Of a DNA stretch of 64,000 nt, positions 17,674-28,002 are shown in pieces; positions within the stretch are counted from its first letter, which is position 1; every line of letters starts with the position of its first letter. Made by a program: the position numbers and the translations under genes. The stretch is from Enterococcus sp. BWB1-3. Lineage in GTDB: Bacteria > Bacillota > Bacilli > Lactobacillales > Enterococcaceae. The notes under the pieces were generated by a model that was given only the letters and a program-made list of their open reading frames with translations, was not told the DNA's origin and made no database searches. The stretch covers positions 169,027-233,026 of the forward strand of contig NZ_JADOEP010000002.1 of NCBI RefSeq assembly GCF_016745275.1. Direction: 5' to 3'.

Positions 17674-17925
17674 CTTGACTGCCGTTCCGGAATTGAACAG
17701 AACCTAGGAATAGTTGCAGGTTTAATTACAAATAATCTTTACATTTACTTAAAACAAAAGTTTTCATAAGTCTGGCTCTCCTTTTCCCATGCACAAATAA
17801 ATAACAGCACAAAAAGCACTCCATCCACGAAATTTCCCAGACACAGCGCTAAAATATTGCTTATTCAATTTATTCCCACATACGATTTTAGTTGTCTCAC
17901 TTAATATTTAGAGCCCCAAGTAGGC
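17674..17925 (-). pseudogene. Collapsed prophage fragment: endolysin end fused to scaffold leader
   Basis: Bases 17674-17701 match 49600-49627 (27 of 28), inside the endolysin C-terminal domain (VQFRNG). Bases 17709-17925 match 63783-64000 with only scattered differences; that is the leader and first codons of the phage scaffold gene. The copied scaffold frame hits TAA after MKTFVLSKCKDYL. Order and orientation equal those in the intact prophage, so about 14 kb of late genes was lost between the two pieces. Confidence 0.85.
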
Positions 17926-17945
17926 AATGGGCTAGTTAATTAAAA

Positions 17946-18806
17946 TTAGTTTTCTTGCTCATTTTTACTTTTGATTTCTTTAATAATAAATCTAAGGAAA
18001 TTTTTTGCATTGTTTTCAGTCTTTTGCTTTAAATACATGTTTAGAACAATCAAACCTACTATAACAGCTGTAGAAAGAACAAAAATAATAATTATTATCC
18101 CCACATTTTTTGTCTCTTCATTAACATAATAATCAATTCCATTTTTTAAAGCAGCTAAAATAGAAGCGATAAAAGTAACACTTAAAATACTCTCAATTAT
18201 TTTTTCTTTGTATATTTTACTTGAGTTTTCAAATTTTATAAATCTGTCAATCGAAACTAAGTACTCTTTAGTCGCTTCGTCAAGCAAATCTACAATTTCA
18301 ATCACAGAACCAAGAAAATATTTTTCAACACTAGGTACTTTAAACTTTTTGCTATCTGATCTGCTCTCTTCTATAATTATACCCCCAGTCTCTTTAAAAT
18401 ACTCTTTCACTTTCTCATTTTGAGATAGTGATTTTACTACCAAGGTCGCACTCCCCACATCGTTATTGCTGACCCATTTAAATAACCCTGAATACATGTT
18501 GGTTAATTTGGTAATAGAATTCTCTGCAGAAATATCTACTATTATTATAATTATAGAAATAGCTAAAAGAATTGCTGACAAAAACATAAGAATTCCAAAA
18601 ACCAGGATAAATTTTGTTGCAAACATTTTTTTGTCGATACCGTAAATAAGAGCACTAAAAAATAATGCATTGAAACAAAAAAGAATTACTCCAAAAGCTA
18701 ACCTAAAAGCTCTAAAGTTAAAAATCCACCTAATTAGCTTAGAAATCAACCTTATAATCTTACCTATAATAGGTATCAATAAAATTTTGTCCCATACTTG
18801 CCTCAT
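17946..18806 (-). CDS. Uncharacterised membrane protein
   Basis: Protein of 286 residues that I do not recognise. Two hydrophobic segments near the N-terminus (about 33-56 and 64-92) and two near the C-terminus (about 208-226 and 234-257) frame a soluble middle of about 115 residues. The tail is charged (KQKTENNAKNFLRFIIKEIKSKNEQEN, low complexity). Codon use is AT-rich relative to the core genes around it, in keeping with acquired DNA. It lies alone inside the remnant element. A role in phage exclusion is possible, but nothing in the sequence shows it. Confidence 0.7.
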   Translation of the reverse strand: MRQVWDKILLIPIIGKIIRLISKLIRWIFNFRAFRLAFGVILFCFNALFFSALIYGIDKKMFATKFILVFGILMFLSAILLAISIIIIIVDISAENSITKLTNMYSGLFKWVSNNDVGSATLVVKSLSQNEKVKEYFKETGGIIIEESRSDSKKFKVPSVEKYFLGSVIEIVDLLDEATKEYLVSIDRFIKFENSSKIYKEKIIESILSVTFIASILAALKNGIDYYVNEETKNVGIIIIIFVLSTAVIVGLIVLNMYLKQKTENNAKNFLRFIIKEIKSKNEQEN

Positions 18807-18895
18807 ATATTACTCCTTTATTTCTTACTTTATATGAATGATACACCATGTCTTACCTATCATAAACAAGAAATCACTTTTAGGTTGATAGAATA

Positions 18896-19140
18896 TTAAT
18901 TTTTTTGCTTTTCAATCGCTTCCTGTAAGTATCTTTTTTTGAAAATATCTATCCAGTTATCATAATATGTATTTTTCCTTTTAGATCATCTAATCGAGTA
19001 ATCCCACCTTTGGCTGCTAAAGCATCCATGGTTCTTTTAGCCGATTGTTGTAATTCCGGATTGGTTAACCTTATTTCCCGCTTACATAATCTTTTTTAGA
19101 AAGTTTTGCCCCTTTTCTGCCCCTTTTAGTTAAAAATAGC
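18896..19140 (-). pseudogene. Decayed coding sequence in the remnant element
   Basis: Minus-strand frames carry protein-like pieces broken by stops and a frameshift. About 19050-18965 reads NPELQQSAKRTMDALAAKGG and onward to LDDLK. A frame change then continues NTYYDNWIDIFKKRYLQEAI to a stop at 18896. A separate piece near 19125-19085 reads KGAEKGQNFLKKIM-stop, reminiscent of the end of a phage integrase but too short to assign. Confidence 0.35.
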
Positions 19141-19147
19141 TAATTCT

Positions 19148-19180
19148 GAAAAAAAGAACCCTGATTTCTCAAGGTTCTTA
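19148..19180 (-). terminator. Terminator now serving groESL
   Basis: On the minus strand AAGAACC / GGTTCTT with a 12-nt loop followed by a T7 run, 9 bp after the groEL stop. It lies inside the inserted element, so it may have come with it. Confidence 0.85.
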
Positions 19181-19188
19181 GAGGTTGC

Positions 19189-20829
<1,641 letters not shown>

Positions 20830-20867
20830 TTATTTTATTTTTTTAATACTATCTTCTACTTAAAAAT

Positions 20868-21152
20868 TTACTCTACAACTGCGATAATATCTTTTCCGGA
20901 AACGATTAAATACTCTTTTCCTTCATATTTAACTTCTGTTCCAGAATACTTTTCAAACATTACGGTATCGCCTTCTTTAACTTCTGCAGGAACTTTTGTA
21001 CCGTTATCAAGAATACGGCCTTCACCAACTGCGATAACAGTTCCAGTCTGTGGCTTTTCTTTTGCAGCTGAAGCTAAAACGATGCCTCCCACTGTTTTTT
21101 CTTCTTCTTCCGCGACTTCAAGAATGACGCGATCGCCTAATGGTTTTAACAC
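20868..21152 (-). CDS. groES: Co-chaperonin GroES (Hsp10)
   Basis: Protein of 94 residues starting (GTG) [13 protein letters not shown], with the mobile-loop region [16 protein letters not shown]. It caps the GroEL cavity. The upstream in-frame ATG (21167) is part of the ribosome site ATGGAGGG and lies 15 nt before the real GTG start, so annotation from the ATG would add five false residues. Family length (94) supports GTG. Confidence 0.97.
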   Translation of the reverse strand: MLKPLGDRVILEVAEEEEKTVGGIVLASAAKEKPQTGTVIAVGEGRILDNGTKVPAEVKEGDTVMFEKYSGTEVKYEGKEYLIVSGKDIIAVVE

Positions 21153-21186
21153 AATAAATCCCTCCATAATAATAATTTTACATACA

Positions 21187-21213
21187 TTAGCACTCTTGAT
21201 AATCGAGTGCTAA
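21187..21213. promoter_or_regulatory. CIRCE element (HrcA operator)
   Basis: TTAGCACTC - 9 nt - GAGTGCTAA, a perfect match to the consensus. It lies in the groES leader just after the promoter, so HrcA represses groESL until heat shock. Confidence 0.97.
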
Positions 21214-21225
21214 CTCACACTATTT

Positions 21226-21254
21226 ATAATACTCATTTCTCTTCTGCTTTGCAA
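21226..21254 (-). promoter_or_regulatory. groESL sigma-A promoter
   Basis: On the minus strand TTGCAA, a 17-bp spacer and TATTAT, ending about 13 bp before the CIRCE element. Confidence 0.8.
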
Positions 21255-21392
21255 GTCTTTTGAACAGAAAATTTTACCTTTCTTATCTAATTATCTCTTT
21301 TGTTATCTTTCAATTAAACTTTTCAGCAGCTTCATGATAAACTAGAAGAAGAAAAGTATCCTTAATAAAATAAAGAAAAAGGAGTTCATGCT

Positions 21393-21569
21393 ATGAGACA
21401 GCGTATAATACAAACTGCTCTTTTAACAATTATTTATCTACTCGTTGCAAATATCGGAAACATTTTCTTTAGAGTAGACAGAACCATCAATTGGACGACC
21501 ACTTTATGGGAAGCTTTATTTTTTGCGATATTCATTTTTCTATTTCTTGGCTATCGTGACAAAAAATAG
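21393..21569 (+). CDS. Small two-helix membrane protein
   Basis: A 58-residue protein starting MRQRIIQTALLTIIYLLVAN, with two hydrophobic helices (about 7-26 and 38-54) and a charged end YRDKK. An AAAAAGGAG site lies 9 nt ahead of the chosen ATG; an ATG five bases earlier stops at once. It is 72 bp upstream of the CPBP protease gene on the same strand and may be co-transcribed. I do not recognise a named family. Confidence 0.65.
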   Translation: MRQRIIQTALLTIIYLLVANIGNIFFRVDRTINWTTTLWEALFFAIFIFLFLGYRDKK

Positions 21570-21640
21570 AAGAACCTCTTTACCAAAGATTACTTTTGTA
21601 TGATATACTCTTACTAATTGTTAAATAAGGGAGGATCTTC

Positions 21641-22306
21641 ATGGCTAAAAAGAAAACCAGTATCACTATCACTTTGCTCTATTTCGTTATTTTTCTCTCA
21701 CCGCTGGCATTGGCTGGTGCTTCTCAGCAAATCGTCATTTTATGGTCGACATTTGCGTATGTTCTGGGCGCTGCTGCAATGATTTTTCTTTATTTTAGAA
21801 ATCATTCAAAAATAGAAATTGAGCAGGAAGGGAAATTAACTTCACCCGTATTTATTTTACTTCTGGGAATTAGCGGAATATTTATTGCATTAATTCTTCA
21901 AGCACTCATTATGGGGATACAAATGGCAATCACAAACACTCAGCCCAGCTCGGAAAATACAGAAAGCATCATCTCTGTTATTGTAGAAAATAAACTGTTT
22001 ATCCTTGCTACGGCCATTGGCGGTCCTATTATGGAAGAATTTGTCTTTCGCCGTTCATTGATTGACTTGTTTACATTTCCTAAAACAGGATTTTGGCTTG
22101 CTGCTGTGATCAGCTCTATACTGTTTTCCGTGATTCATATGGATGGAAATTATTTTGTTTATTTCTTCCTTGGTTTATTTTTTACCATCCTTTATAAAAT
22201 GACCGGAAAAATTTGGACTTCCGTTATTGCACATTGCGGAATGAATACATTAGTCATTATTCTACAGCTCATTGTTCATTATGGATTGCTGGACCTCCCA
22301 CAATGA
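21641..22306 (+). CDS. CPBP intramembrane metalloprotease
   Basis: Membrane protein of 221 residues with about seven hydrophobic segments. The three CPBP (Abi/CAAX-like) motifs are present: MEEFVFRRSL (EExxxR) near residue 131, FSVIHMDGN near 166, and IAHCGMNTL near 197. These supply the metal-binding Glu and His residues of Rce1-type intramembrane proteases. In Lactobacillales such proteins are linked to bacteriocin self-immunity or membrane protein turnover. The conserved location next to groESL suggests a housekeeping role. Substrate unknown. Confidence 0.9.
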   Translation: MAKKKTSITITLLYFVIFLSPLALAGASQQIVILWSTFAYVLGAAAMIFLYFRNHSKIEIEQEGKLTSPVFILLLGISGIFIALILQALIMGIQMAITNTQPSSENTESIISVIVENKLFILATAIGGPIMEEFVFRRSLIDLFTFPKTGFWLAAVISSILFSVIHMDGNYFVYFFLGLFFTILYKMTGKIWTSVIAHCGMNTLVIILQLIVHYGLLDLPQ

Positions 22307-22337
22307 TTTGAGAGCTGTTTTGTTATCTAAAAAGAAA

Positions 22338-22409
22338 AAGCAAACACCAAAAAAGGAATCTTTTCCAGAACATTTTTCAGTTCGGGCAACGACTCCTTTT
22401 TGTTTGCTT
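22338..22409. terminator. Convergent-gene terminator (CPBP / rex)
   Basis: AAGCAAACAcc-A6-GGAATC pairs with GACTCCTTTTTGTTTGCTT around a roughly 30-nt loop. A- and T-rich arms allow it to work for both the plus-strand protease gene and the minus-strand rex. Confidence 0.65.
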
Positions 22410-22432
22410 CATATTTGCTTTTGCAACACTAA

Positions 22433-23095
22433 TTATTCTGATTCTTCCACATCAATTAATTTCTCATCATTATGCAGGAAATAAATCAATGTCTGCAGCT
22501 CATTGGTTAAATCAACATTTTGAATCAATACGTGTGACGGAGCTGCCAGGCGGGCGATAGTAAAGTTTAGTATCCCTTTGATTCCGGCTTCTGCCAACTG
22601 ATTTACTATATCCTGAGCTTTACGTGCAGGCAGTGTTAAAATTGCAACTTCAATCTGCTGCATTTTAATTTGCTCCAGCATATCTTCAATCGGGTAAACA
22701 GGTACACCATCCACAATTCTTCCGACAATATCCTCATTAATGTCAAACGCACAGCTCACTCTAATGCTGTTGCTTTGATGAAATTTATATTTCAGAAGTG
22801 CGCTGCCCAAATTCCCCACACCAATCAGTGCGACATTTGTCAGTTCATCATCATTCAGTGTTTTACCAAAAAAATTCATCAAATTTTCGACATCATATCC
22901 GTAACCTCTTTTGCCCAGTTCTCCAAAATAGGAAAAATCACGGCGAATGGTTGCACTGTCGACTTGGACTGCTTCACTCAGCTCAGTTGAAGAAACCTTG
23001 TTCTTTCCTGCATCATACAAAATTCTTAAGTACCGATAATATAAAGGAAGCCTGCGTGCAGTGGCTCTTGGAATCGTTTGATCTTTCACATTCAT
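22433..23095 (-). CDS. rex: Redox-sensing repressor Rex
   Basis: Transcription factor of 220 residues. The N-terminal winged helix (about 1-80) contains [23 protein letters not shown], and the C-terminal Rossmann domain binds NADH/NAD+ through GVGNLGSAL near residue 92. A domain-swapped helix forms the C-terminus ([20 protein letters not shown]). Rex represses fermentation and anaerobic genes when NADH is low. Synteny with groESL and the ABC-F gene is as in other Firmicutes. I found no clear Rex box in its own leader. Confidence 0.95.
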   Translation of the reverse strand: MNVKDQTIPRATARRLPLYYRYLRILYDAGKNKVSSTELSEAVQVDSATIRRDFSYFGELGKRGYGYDVENLMNFFGKTLNDDELTNVALIGVGNLGSALLKYKFHQSNSIRVSCAFDINEDIVGRIVDGVPVYPIEDMLEQIKMQQIEVAILTLPARKAQDIVNQLAEAGIKGILNFTIARLAAPSHVLIQNVDLTNELQTLIYFLHNDEKLIDVEESE

Positions 23096-23207
23096 ACCTC
23101 CAACTATTTAAATCTCCTCTAATAGTAATAATAGCAGTTACTCTGAACAAAAAGCAATGTTACTGCTCATAATTATTTTTTATTTCATACTATAATAAAA
23201 AAAATAC

Positions 23208-23221
23208 GAAACAGCTGTTTC
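23208..23221. promoter_or_regulatory. 14-bp palindrome between rex and the ABC-F gene
   Basis: GAAACAGCTGTTTC is perfectly palindromic and lies centrally in the divergent rex/ABC-F control region. It does not fit the Rex consensus, so if it is an operator the regulator is unknown. Confidence 0.35.
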
Positions 23222-23288
23222 ATCAAACTGAATTTTTCGTTATTTTATGCTACACTGATAGGGATTACTACGAAATGAGGACAGCATA

Positions 23289-25223
23289 ATGATTTTATTA
23301 CAAGCAAATCAGATTGCCCGCTATTTTGGTGCTGAGACTTTGTTTGAAAACATACAGATGGAAGTGGCGGACAACAGCCGAATTGCTTTAGTTGGACGGA
23401 ACGGAGCCGGCAAGTCCACACTGCTGAAAATAATCGCCGGCACAGAAACTCCTGATGCCGGAACAATTTCCAAAAGCAAAACCTCAACCTTGGGATATTT
23501 GGCCCAAGATACAGGACTTGATTCTGAAAAGAGCGTTTGGGCTGAAATGCTGCTGACATTTGCAGCAATAACTGCAATGGAAAAAAGAATGCACGAGTTA
23601 GAGCAAATAATCAGTGAAACAGATCCCGAGAGTTCAGACTATCCGCCTATCCTAAAAGAATATGATCGTCTGCAGCAGGAATTTGCTGATCAAAATGGCT
23701 ATGGCATAGAAAATGAAATTCGTTCTGTCCTCCATGGATTTGGATTTGACAGCAGTTTTTATGATCGCTCCATCAATTCTCTTTCTGGCGGACAGAAGAC
23801 ACGTCTGGCGTTGGCGAGAATGCTGCTGCAAAAACCTGATCTTCTAATTTTGGACGAACCAACCAACCATCTGGACATCGAAACCCTGTCCTGGCTGGAA
23901 AACTATCTGCCGAACTATTCCGGTGCTTTACTGATCGTTTCCCATGACCGTTATTTTCTGGATAAAGTTGTAACTGAAATTTATGAATTAAGCAGAAGAA
24001 AGATGCACCACTACAAAGGTAATTATTCAACCTATTTAAAACTGAAGGCTGAAAAGCTGGCGAGTGAGTGGAAAGCATTTGAAAAACAGCAAACTGAAAT
24101 TAACAAGCTGGAAGATTTTGTTGCCCGTAATCTTGTCAGAGCCTCTACAACCAAGCGTGCACAAAGTCGACGTAAAGTTCTTGAAAAAATGGACCGTTTA
24201 GATCGACCTCAAGGTGATGAGAAATCAGCGCACTTTCTTTTTGATATCGAAAAAACTTCCGGCAATGTTGTCCTTCAATTGGAAAATGGAGCGATTGGTT
24301 ATGCTGAAAAGATACTTTCTGCCCCAATTAACATGGATATTCGCAGACAGGAAGCTATTGCTTTAGTTGGACCTAACGGGATTGGCAAATCCACGCTGCT
24401 GAAATCAATTATCGGTGAGCTTCCGTTTATTAAAGGCTCTGTTTCTCTGGGAACAAATGTCTCAATCGGCTACTACGATCAGGAGCAGGCGAATCTTCAT
24501 GGAAACAAAACGGTTCTTGCAGAATTATGGGATGAGCATCCGACAACACCTGAGAAAGATATCCGTAATGTACTTGGAAGCTTTCTGTTCAGCGGAAATG
24601 ATGTGGATAAAACCATTCCTTTACTCAGCGGTGGAGAAAAAGCCCGAGTCGCTCTGGCAAAACTGTCAATGAATAAAGAAAACTTTTTGATTCTTGATGA
24701 GCCGACCAACCATTTGGATATTGACAACAAGGAAGTACTCGAAAATGCACTGATTGATTATGAAGGAACCTTGCTTTTCGTTTCTCATGACCGCTATTTT
24801 ATTAACCGGATTGCAACGAAGGTAATTGAACTGTCAGAAAAAGGCAGCAAGCTGTACCTTGGTGACTATGATTATTATCTGGAAAAGAAAAAAGAGGAAG
24901 AAGAGCTCGCTGCTTTGGTAGCTGTCAAAGACCAAAAAGGGGTAACCATTCCGACGAATAAATCAGATTTTTATCAAAATAAAGAGTCTCAGAAACTCTT
25001 AAGGACTCTGAAGAGAAAAATTATTCAGATTGAAGAGATGACGGCTGAAGTGGATAAAACAATTCATATACTTGAAACAGAGATGAGTCAGCCTGATTCA
25101 ACTGAAGATCATGTCCTTTTAATAAAACTAAATACACAGCTGGAAGAGGCACAAGCGAAACAAGAAGAGCTCCTTAATACTTGGGAAGAGTTGAGCCTTG
25201 AGCTGGAGGAAATGGAGTCTTGA
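23289..25223 (+). CDS. ABC-F ATPase (YdiF type)
   Basis: Soluble tandem ATPase of 644 residues without membrane segments. The first cassette has Walker A GRNGAGKST (near 36), signature LSGGQKTRLALAR and DEPTNHLDIETLSW. A linker of about 80 residues contains the ribosome-contacting P-site tRNA-interaction motif region. The second cassette has GPNGIGKST, LSGGEKARVALAK and DEPTNHLDIDNKEV. A charged C-terminal coiled coil (about 560-644) follows. ABC-F proteins act on the ribosome as translation factors, and some give antibiotic resistance. Location beside rex and groESL marks this as the housekeeping YdiF-like member rather than an acquired resistance gene. GAGG lies 8 nt before the ATG. Confidence 0.93.
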   Translation: MILLQANQIARYFGAETLFENIQMEVADNSRIALVGRNGAGKSTLLKIIAGTETPDAGTISKSKTSTLGYLAQDTGLDSEKSVWAEMLLTFAAITAMEKRMHELEQIISETDPESSDYPPILKEYDRLQQEFADQNGYGIENEIRSVLHGFGFDSSFYDRSINSLSGGQKTRLALARMLLQKPDLLILDEPTNHLDIETLSWLENYLPNYSGALLIVSHDRYFLDKVVTEIYELSRRKMHHYKGNYSTYLKLKAEKLASEWKAFEKQQTEINKLEDFVARNLVRASTTKRAQSRRKVLEKMDRLDRPQGDEKSAHFLFDIEKTSGNVVLQLENGAIGYAEKILSAPINMDIRRQEAIALVGPNGIGKSTLLKSIIGELPFIKGSVSLGTNVSIGYYDQEQANLHGNKTVLAELWDEHPTTPEKDIRNVLGSFLFSGNDVDKTIPLLSGGEKARVALAKLSMNKENFLILDEPTNHLDIDNKEVLENALIDYEGTLLFVSHDRYFINRIATKVIELSEKGSKLYLGDYDYYLEKKKEEEELAALVAVKDQKGVTIPTNKSDFYQNKESQKLLRTLKRKIIQIEEMTAEVDKTIHILETEMSQPDSTEDHVLLIKLNTQLEEAQAKQEELLNTWEELSLELEEMES

Positions 25224-25242
25224 TTCCACTCTGAAACATACT

Positions 25243-25304
25243 AAAAATACTGAGGTTTAAGCAACAGCTGTCGAGCAGTTGTATCCAGAAACTTCAGTAT
25301 TTTT
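25243..25304. terminator. Convergent terminator after the ABC-F gene
   Basis: AAAAATACTGAGGTTT pairs with AAACTTCAGTATTTTT (one G-U) and an inner stem CAACAGCTG / CAGTTGT. A/T runs on both sides suit both converging genes. Confidence 0.8.
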
Positions 25305-25329
25305 CTATAGCTATTTTCTTTTCAGCAGA

Positions 25330-27129
25330 TTAAAAATTAACAGCTGTGTTTATTTTCTGATCAGCCGCCAAGTCAAGCAGCTCCGTTATTGCCTGATCGA
25401 TCGCATCCAGCAGCTGCATCGCTTTTTCTGTCAGCTCTTTTCTAGATGAAATGGTCAGGGCAATACGATTTTCAAGAATACCGTAATACAAGCCAAAACC
25501 ATCCTGTTCTACTGGTCCAAAACTAAACGATTCCAGTAAGTCAGAAGGAATTCCTGTTGTAGAAATAAAATTTTGACTGATTTTTTGAATACCGTCAGAA
25601 GAGAAAAAATACTCCGCTTCCACCTTTGCATCAGTCATTTTCTGCAGTCCGAAAAGATGTCGTTCTACCCCCAGCCCTTCTTGGCACCTGCTGATACGCT
25701 TGGAATGAGCTTCTATACCACTCATAAACAGCTTATATAAACTCAAATTATCCTGAGCTGATTCCTTCTTCCTGTTGACAAATGCTTCAGCAAACTTCTT
25801 TTTTTCCAAACTGACAGAACGGGCACACTCGGTCCTTCCCTGATAAAATTCTCTCATAGCAACAGGCTCATATACAGATTTCAACTCATCGAATACTCTC
25901 TGCTGAGCAACTGCCAATGCCATGTGAAAAAGAGCATCCGGACTGATTTTAAATGCCTTTATTTGTTCTTTTCCAACGTAGTCCAAAACTAGTCGTTGAA
26001 TACTGCAGGAATTATTTTCAGCTTCTGTCAATTCCTTACATTTTACCAGCTCTGCGCTGATTTCATCAGTCAAATGCCAGTTCAATCTTACTGGTATATT
26101 TTGTTCAGCGAGCTTTTGGTCAGCAGCAGCTTTACTGAAATCAATAGAATTTAACTGCTTAAATACTTGGGTCAGCAAATTCATCGCCGGAACACCATCA
26201 ACCGCTGTATGCTCCATATTAAAACCAATCCCGCCATTCTCTGTAATGATTGCCTGGATAGTTTTCGTATAAAACTGATCTTTTCCATCCAGCAGCATAG
26301 TTGAAATCCGCCCATTTTCCGTCATATCATCACCGGCATTAAAAGACAGCATAAATAAAGAATGTTCAATCATTGCCAGATTCTCAGCATTTTCCGGATA
26401 TTTTTTTAACAGCCGATAGACATGACCCGCCTCGTTTCTTTTAACCCCTGTAGAGTAAGCTAAATTCTTTTCGGCTTCATCTGAATAATTATCCTTAGTC
26501 AGAATGAAATGAATCATTGCTAATATTGAATCCTGAGAATGCATCTGGCCGGCATCATTAATGACCTCAAGTTGATAATAGCAGCCGTCATTTACAACTA
26601 TAACATGTCTAGATGGTTTTGCTGCTTTATAGAAAGAATCACCAAATTCGCCCGGAATCCGGCAGCTGCCATAAAAGTTCCCATAAAATGACATATCCAA
26701 ATGCTCATTTTTACGAGTATAATCCAGCGGAAAACGCTCTTCATAGTAATCTTGACAATTTTTTACCAGAGAGCAGATGACACCGGCAGCCTTCTCAGCA
26801 CGTGAAGAAAGATGCTTATGGTATTTCGGATTGATAACTAAAGCAAAATTAGATTGGGTTTGCAAATGTCCCTGCAAAGCCAAATAGTTCTCCTCCCAGA
26901 ACGGAGCAAGCCAGCTGTCTGTTCCTTTGTCGCAATATTCATTCAAGCGTGCTTGAAGTACCATTCCCTCTGCTTCAGCAAACTGCCGGATAATTTGTCT
27001 AAACCCATCCATCTCTTCATCCGTCAAAAACGGAGCCGCCCATTTGACAGCTTCTTCCAGTGTATCTTCCAACGCAGGAACAGGCAGTTTCTTCAATAGA
27101 GGACGCAACTCTTCTTTATATCGTTTCAT
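25330..27129 (-). CDS. Choline/carnitine O-acyltransferase homologue
   Basis: Protein of 599 residues, the length of eukaryotic carnitine acetyltransferases. It has the family blocks LPVPALEDTLEEA at the N-terminus, a central NMEHTAVDGVPAMNLL with the expected catalytic His near residue 308, and the C-terminal QDGFGLYYGILENRIALTIS. No signal or membrane anchor is visible. The family moves acyl groups between CoA and carnitine or choline and is rare in bacteria. The natural acceptor here cannot be read from the sequence. It is a single gene between convergent terminators, with no sign of recent transfer in base composition. Confidence 0.85.
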   Translation of the reverse strand: MKRYKEELRPLLKKLPVPALEDTLEEAVKWAAPFLTDEEMDGFRQIIRQFAEAEGMVLQARLNEYCDKGTDSWLAPFWEENYLALQGHLQTQSNFALVINPKYHKHLSSRAEKAAGVICSLVKNCQDYYEERFPLDYTRKNEHLDMSFYGNFYGSCRIPGEFGDSFYKAAKPSRHVIVVNDGCYYQLEVINDAGQMHSQDSILAMIHFILTKDNYSDEAEKNLAYSTGVKRNEAGHVYRLLKKYPENAENLAMIEHSLFMLSFNAGDDMTENGRISTMLLDGKDQFYTKTIQAIITENGGIGFNMEHTAVDGVPAMNLLTQVFKQLNSIDFSKAAADQKLAEQNIPVRLNWHLTDEISAELVKCKELTEAENNSCSIQRLVLDYVGKEQIKAFKISPDALFHMALAVAQQRVFDELKSVYEPVAMREFYQGRTECARSVSLEKKKFAEAFVNRKKESAQDNLSLYKLFMSGIEAHSKRISRCQEGLGVERHLFGLQKMTDAKVEAEYFFSSDGIQKISQNFISTTGIPSDLLESFSFGPVEQDGFGLYYGILENRIALTISSRKELTEKAMQLLDAIDQAITELLDLAADQKINTAVNF

Positions 27130-27487
27130 TTATTCAGCTCCTTCTTTTGTAAGTATTCATTCAACTATTTATTATACCAGTGAATCCTCTATTCATGACA
27201 GTCACAGTAAAAAAGAATCACATCAAAAGTACAAAACCGTCTGTTCTTCATTACGCAGGCTCTTGTTCATTTTTTTAAACTACAAAAAATGGACAACCCA
27301 AATATTAAAAACACTGTGTATCTGGATTGCTTCTTCCTTAAAGAAAAAATCAGCCTGCTGGGAGCCTCTTGTTATTTATCGCGTTGTTTCCACTGGATGA
27401 CTCCCTTTTCACTTCATCCTTACTTGACAGGAGGAGTTTTTTACTTTGCTTCAATTCTTTTCATTTGTATTTTTTCATGCGTTTGTC
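27130..27487. other. Gene-free stretch upstream of the acyltransferase gene
   Basis: About 360 bp without a supportable gene. It should hold the acyltransferase promoter (minus strand). Plus-strand open frames here lack ribosome sites and run into the dtd terminator. Confidence 0.5.
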
Positions 27488-27546
27488 ATGAAAAAGAGTC
27501 ATTTCCATTTCTGAAAAATCTTCCAGAAACAGAAATGACTCTTTTT
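27488..27546 (-). terminator. Terminator of the rsh-dtd transcript
   Basis: AAAAAGAGTCATTTC and GAAATGACTCTTTTT arms form a long stem that begins at the dtd stop codon. T-runs lie on both flanks. Confidence 0.85.
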
Positions 27547-27991
27547 ATTTTTCCCGTGTATCAATAACGATTGTGACTGGTCCGTCATTGATTAGAGAAA
27601 TATCCATGTTACCGCCAAATTCCCCGGTTTCAACAATAATACCAGCGTCTCTCAGCTGCTGATTAAATGCTTCATAGAGAGGAACAGCCTGCTCAGGTCT
27701 GGCAGCCTGAATAAAGCTCGGGCGGTTTCCTTTTTTTGTCTCTGCATACAACGTAAATTGAGAAACACTTAAAATACTTCCCCCTATTGCCTGAATATCC
27801 AGATTCATTTTTCCTTCTTCGTCCTCAAAGACACGAAGCTTGCTGATTTTACGTACCAGATACGCCACATCTTCCATAGTATCCTCTACATGAATCCCTA
27901 AAAGGATCATAAATCCATGATCAATTTTCCCGATAATAGTACCTGTCAGTTCGACATGAGCTTTTGAAACTCTTTGAATAACAGCCTTCAC
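27545..27991 (-). CDS. dtd: D-aminoacyl-tRNA deacylase
   Basis: Enzyme of 148 residues starting [15 protein letters not shown]. The catalytic SVSQFTLYA block near residue 77 and the C-terminal [11 protein letters not shown] (Gly-cisPro-like motif) are both present. It hydrolyses D-amino acids mischarged on tRNA. It lies 11 bp after rsh, the usual pairing in Firmicutes. Confidence 0.96.
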   Translation of the reverse strand: MKAVIQRVSKAHVELTGTIIGKIDHGFMILLGIHVEDTMEDVAYLVRKISKLRVFEDEEGKMNLDIQAIGGSILSVSQFTLYAETKKGNRPSFIQAARPEQAVPLYEAFNQQLRDAGIIVETGEFGGNMDISLINDGPVTIVIDTREK

Positions 27992-28002
27992 ATTGTCTCC
28001 TC

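Noticed and set aside
21153-21167. ATG start for groES five codons upstream
   Set aside because: This ATG is part of the ATGGAGGG ribosome site, and the resulting protein would exceed the family length; GTG at 21152 is the start.
27044-27567. Plus-strand open frames upstream of and into dtd
   Set aside because: No ribosome sites; one runs through the dtd terminator stem. Composition is not protein-like.
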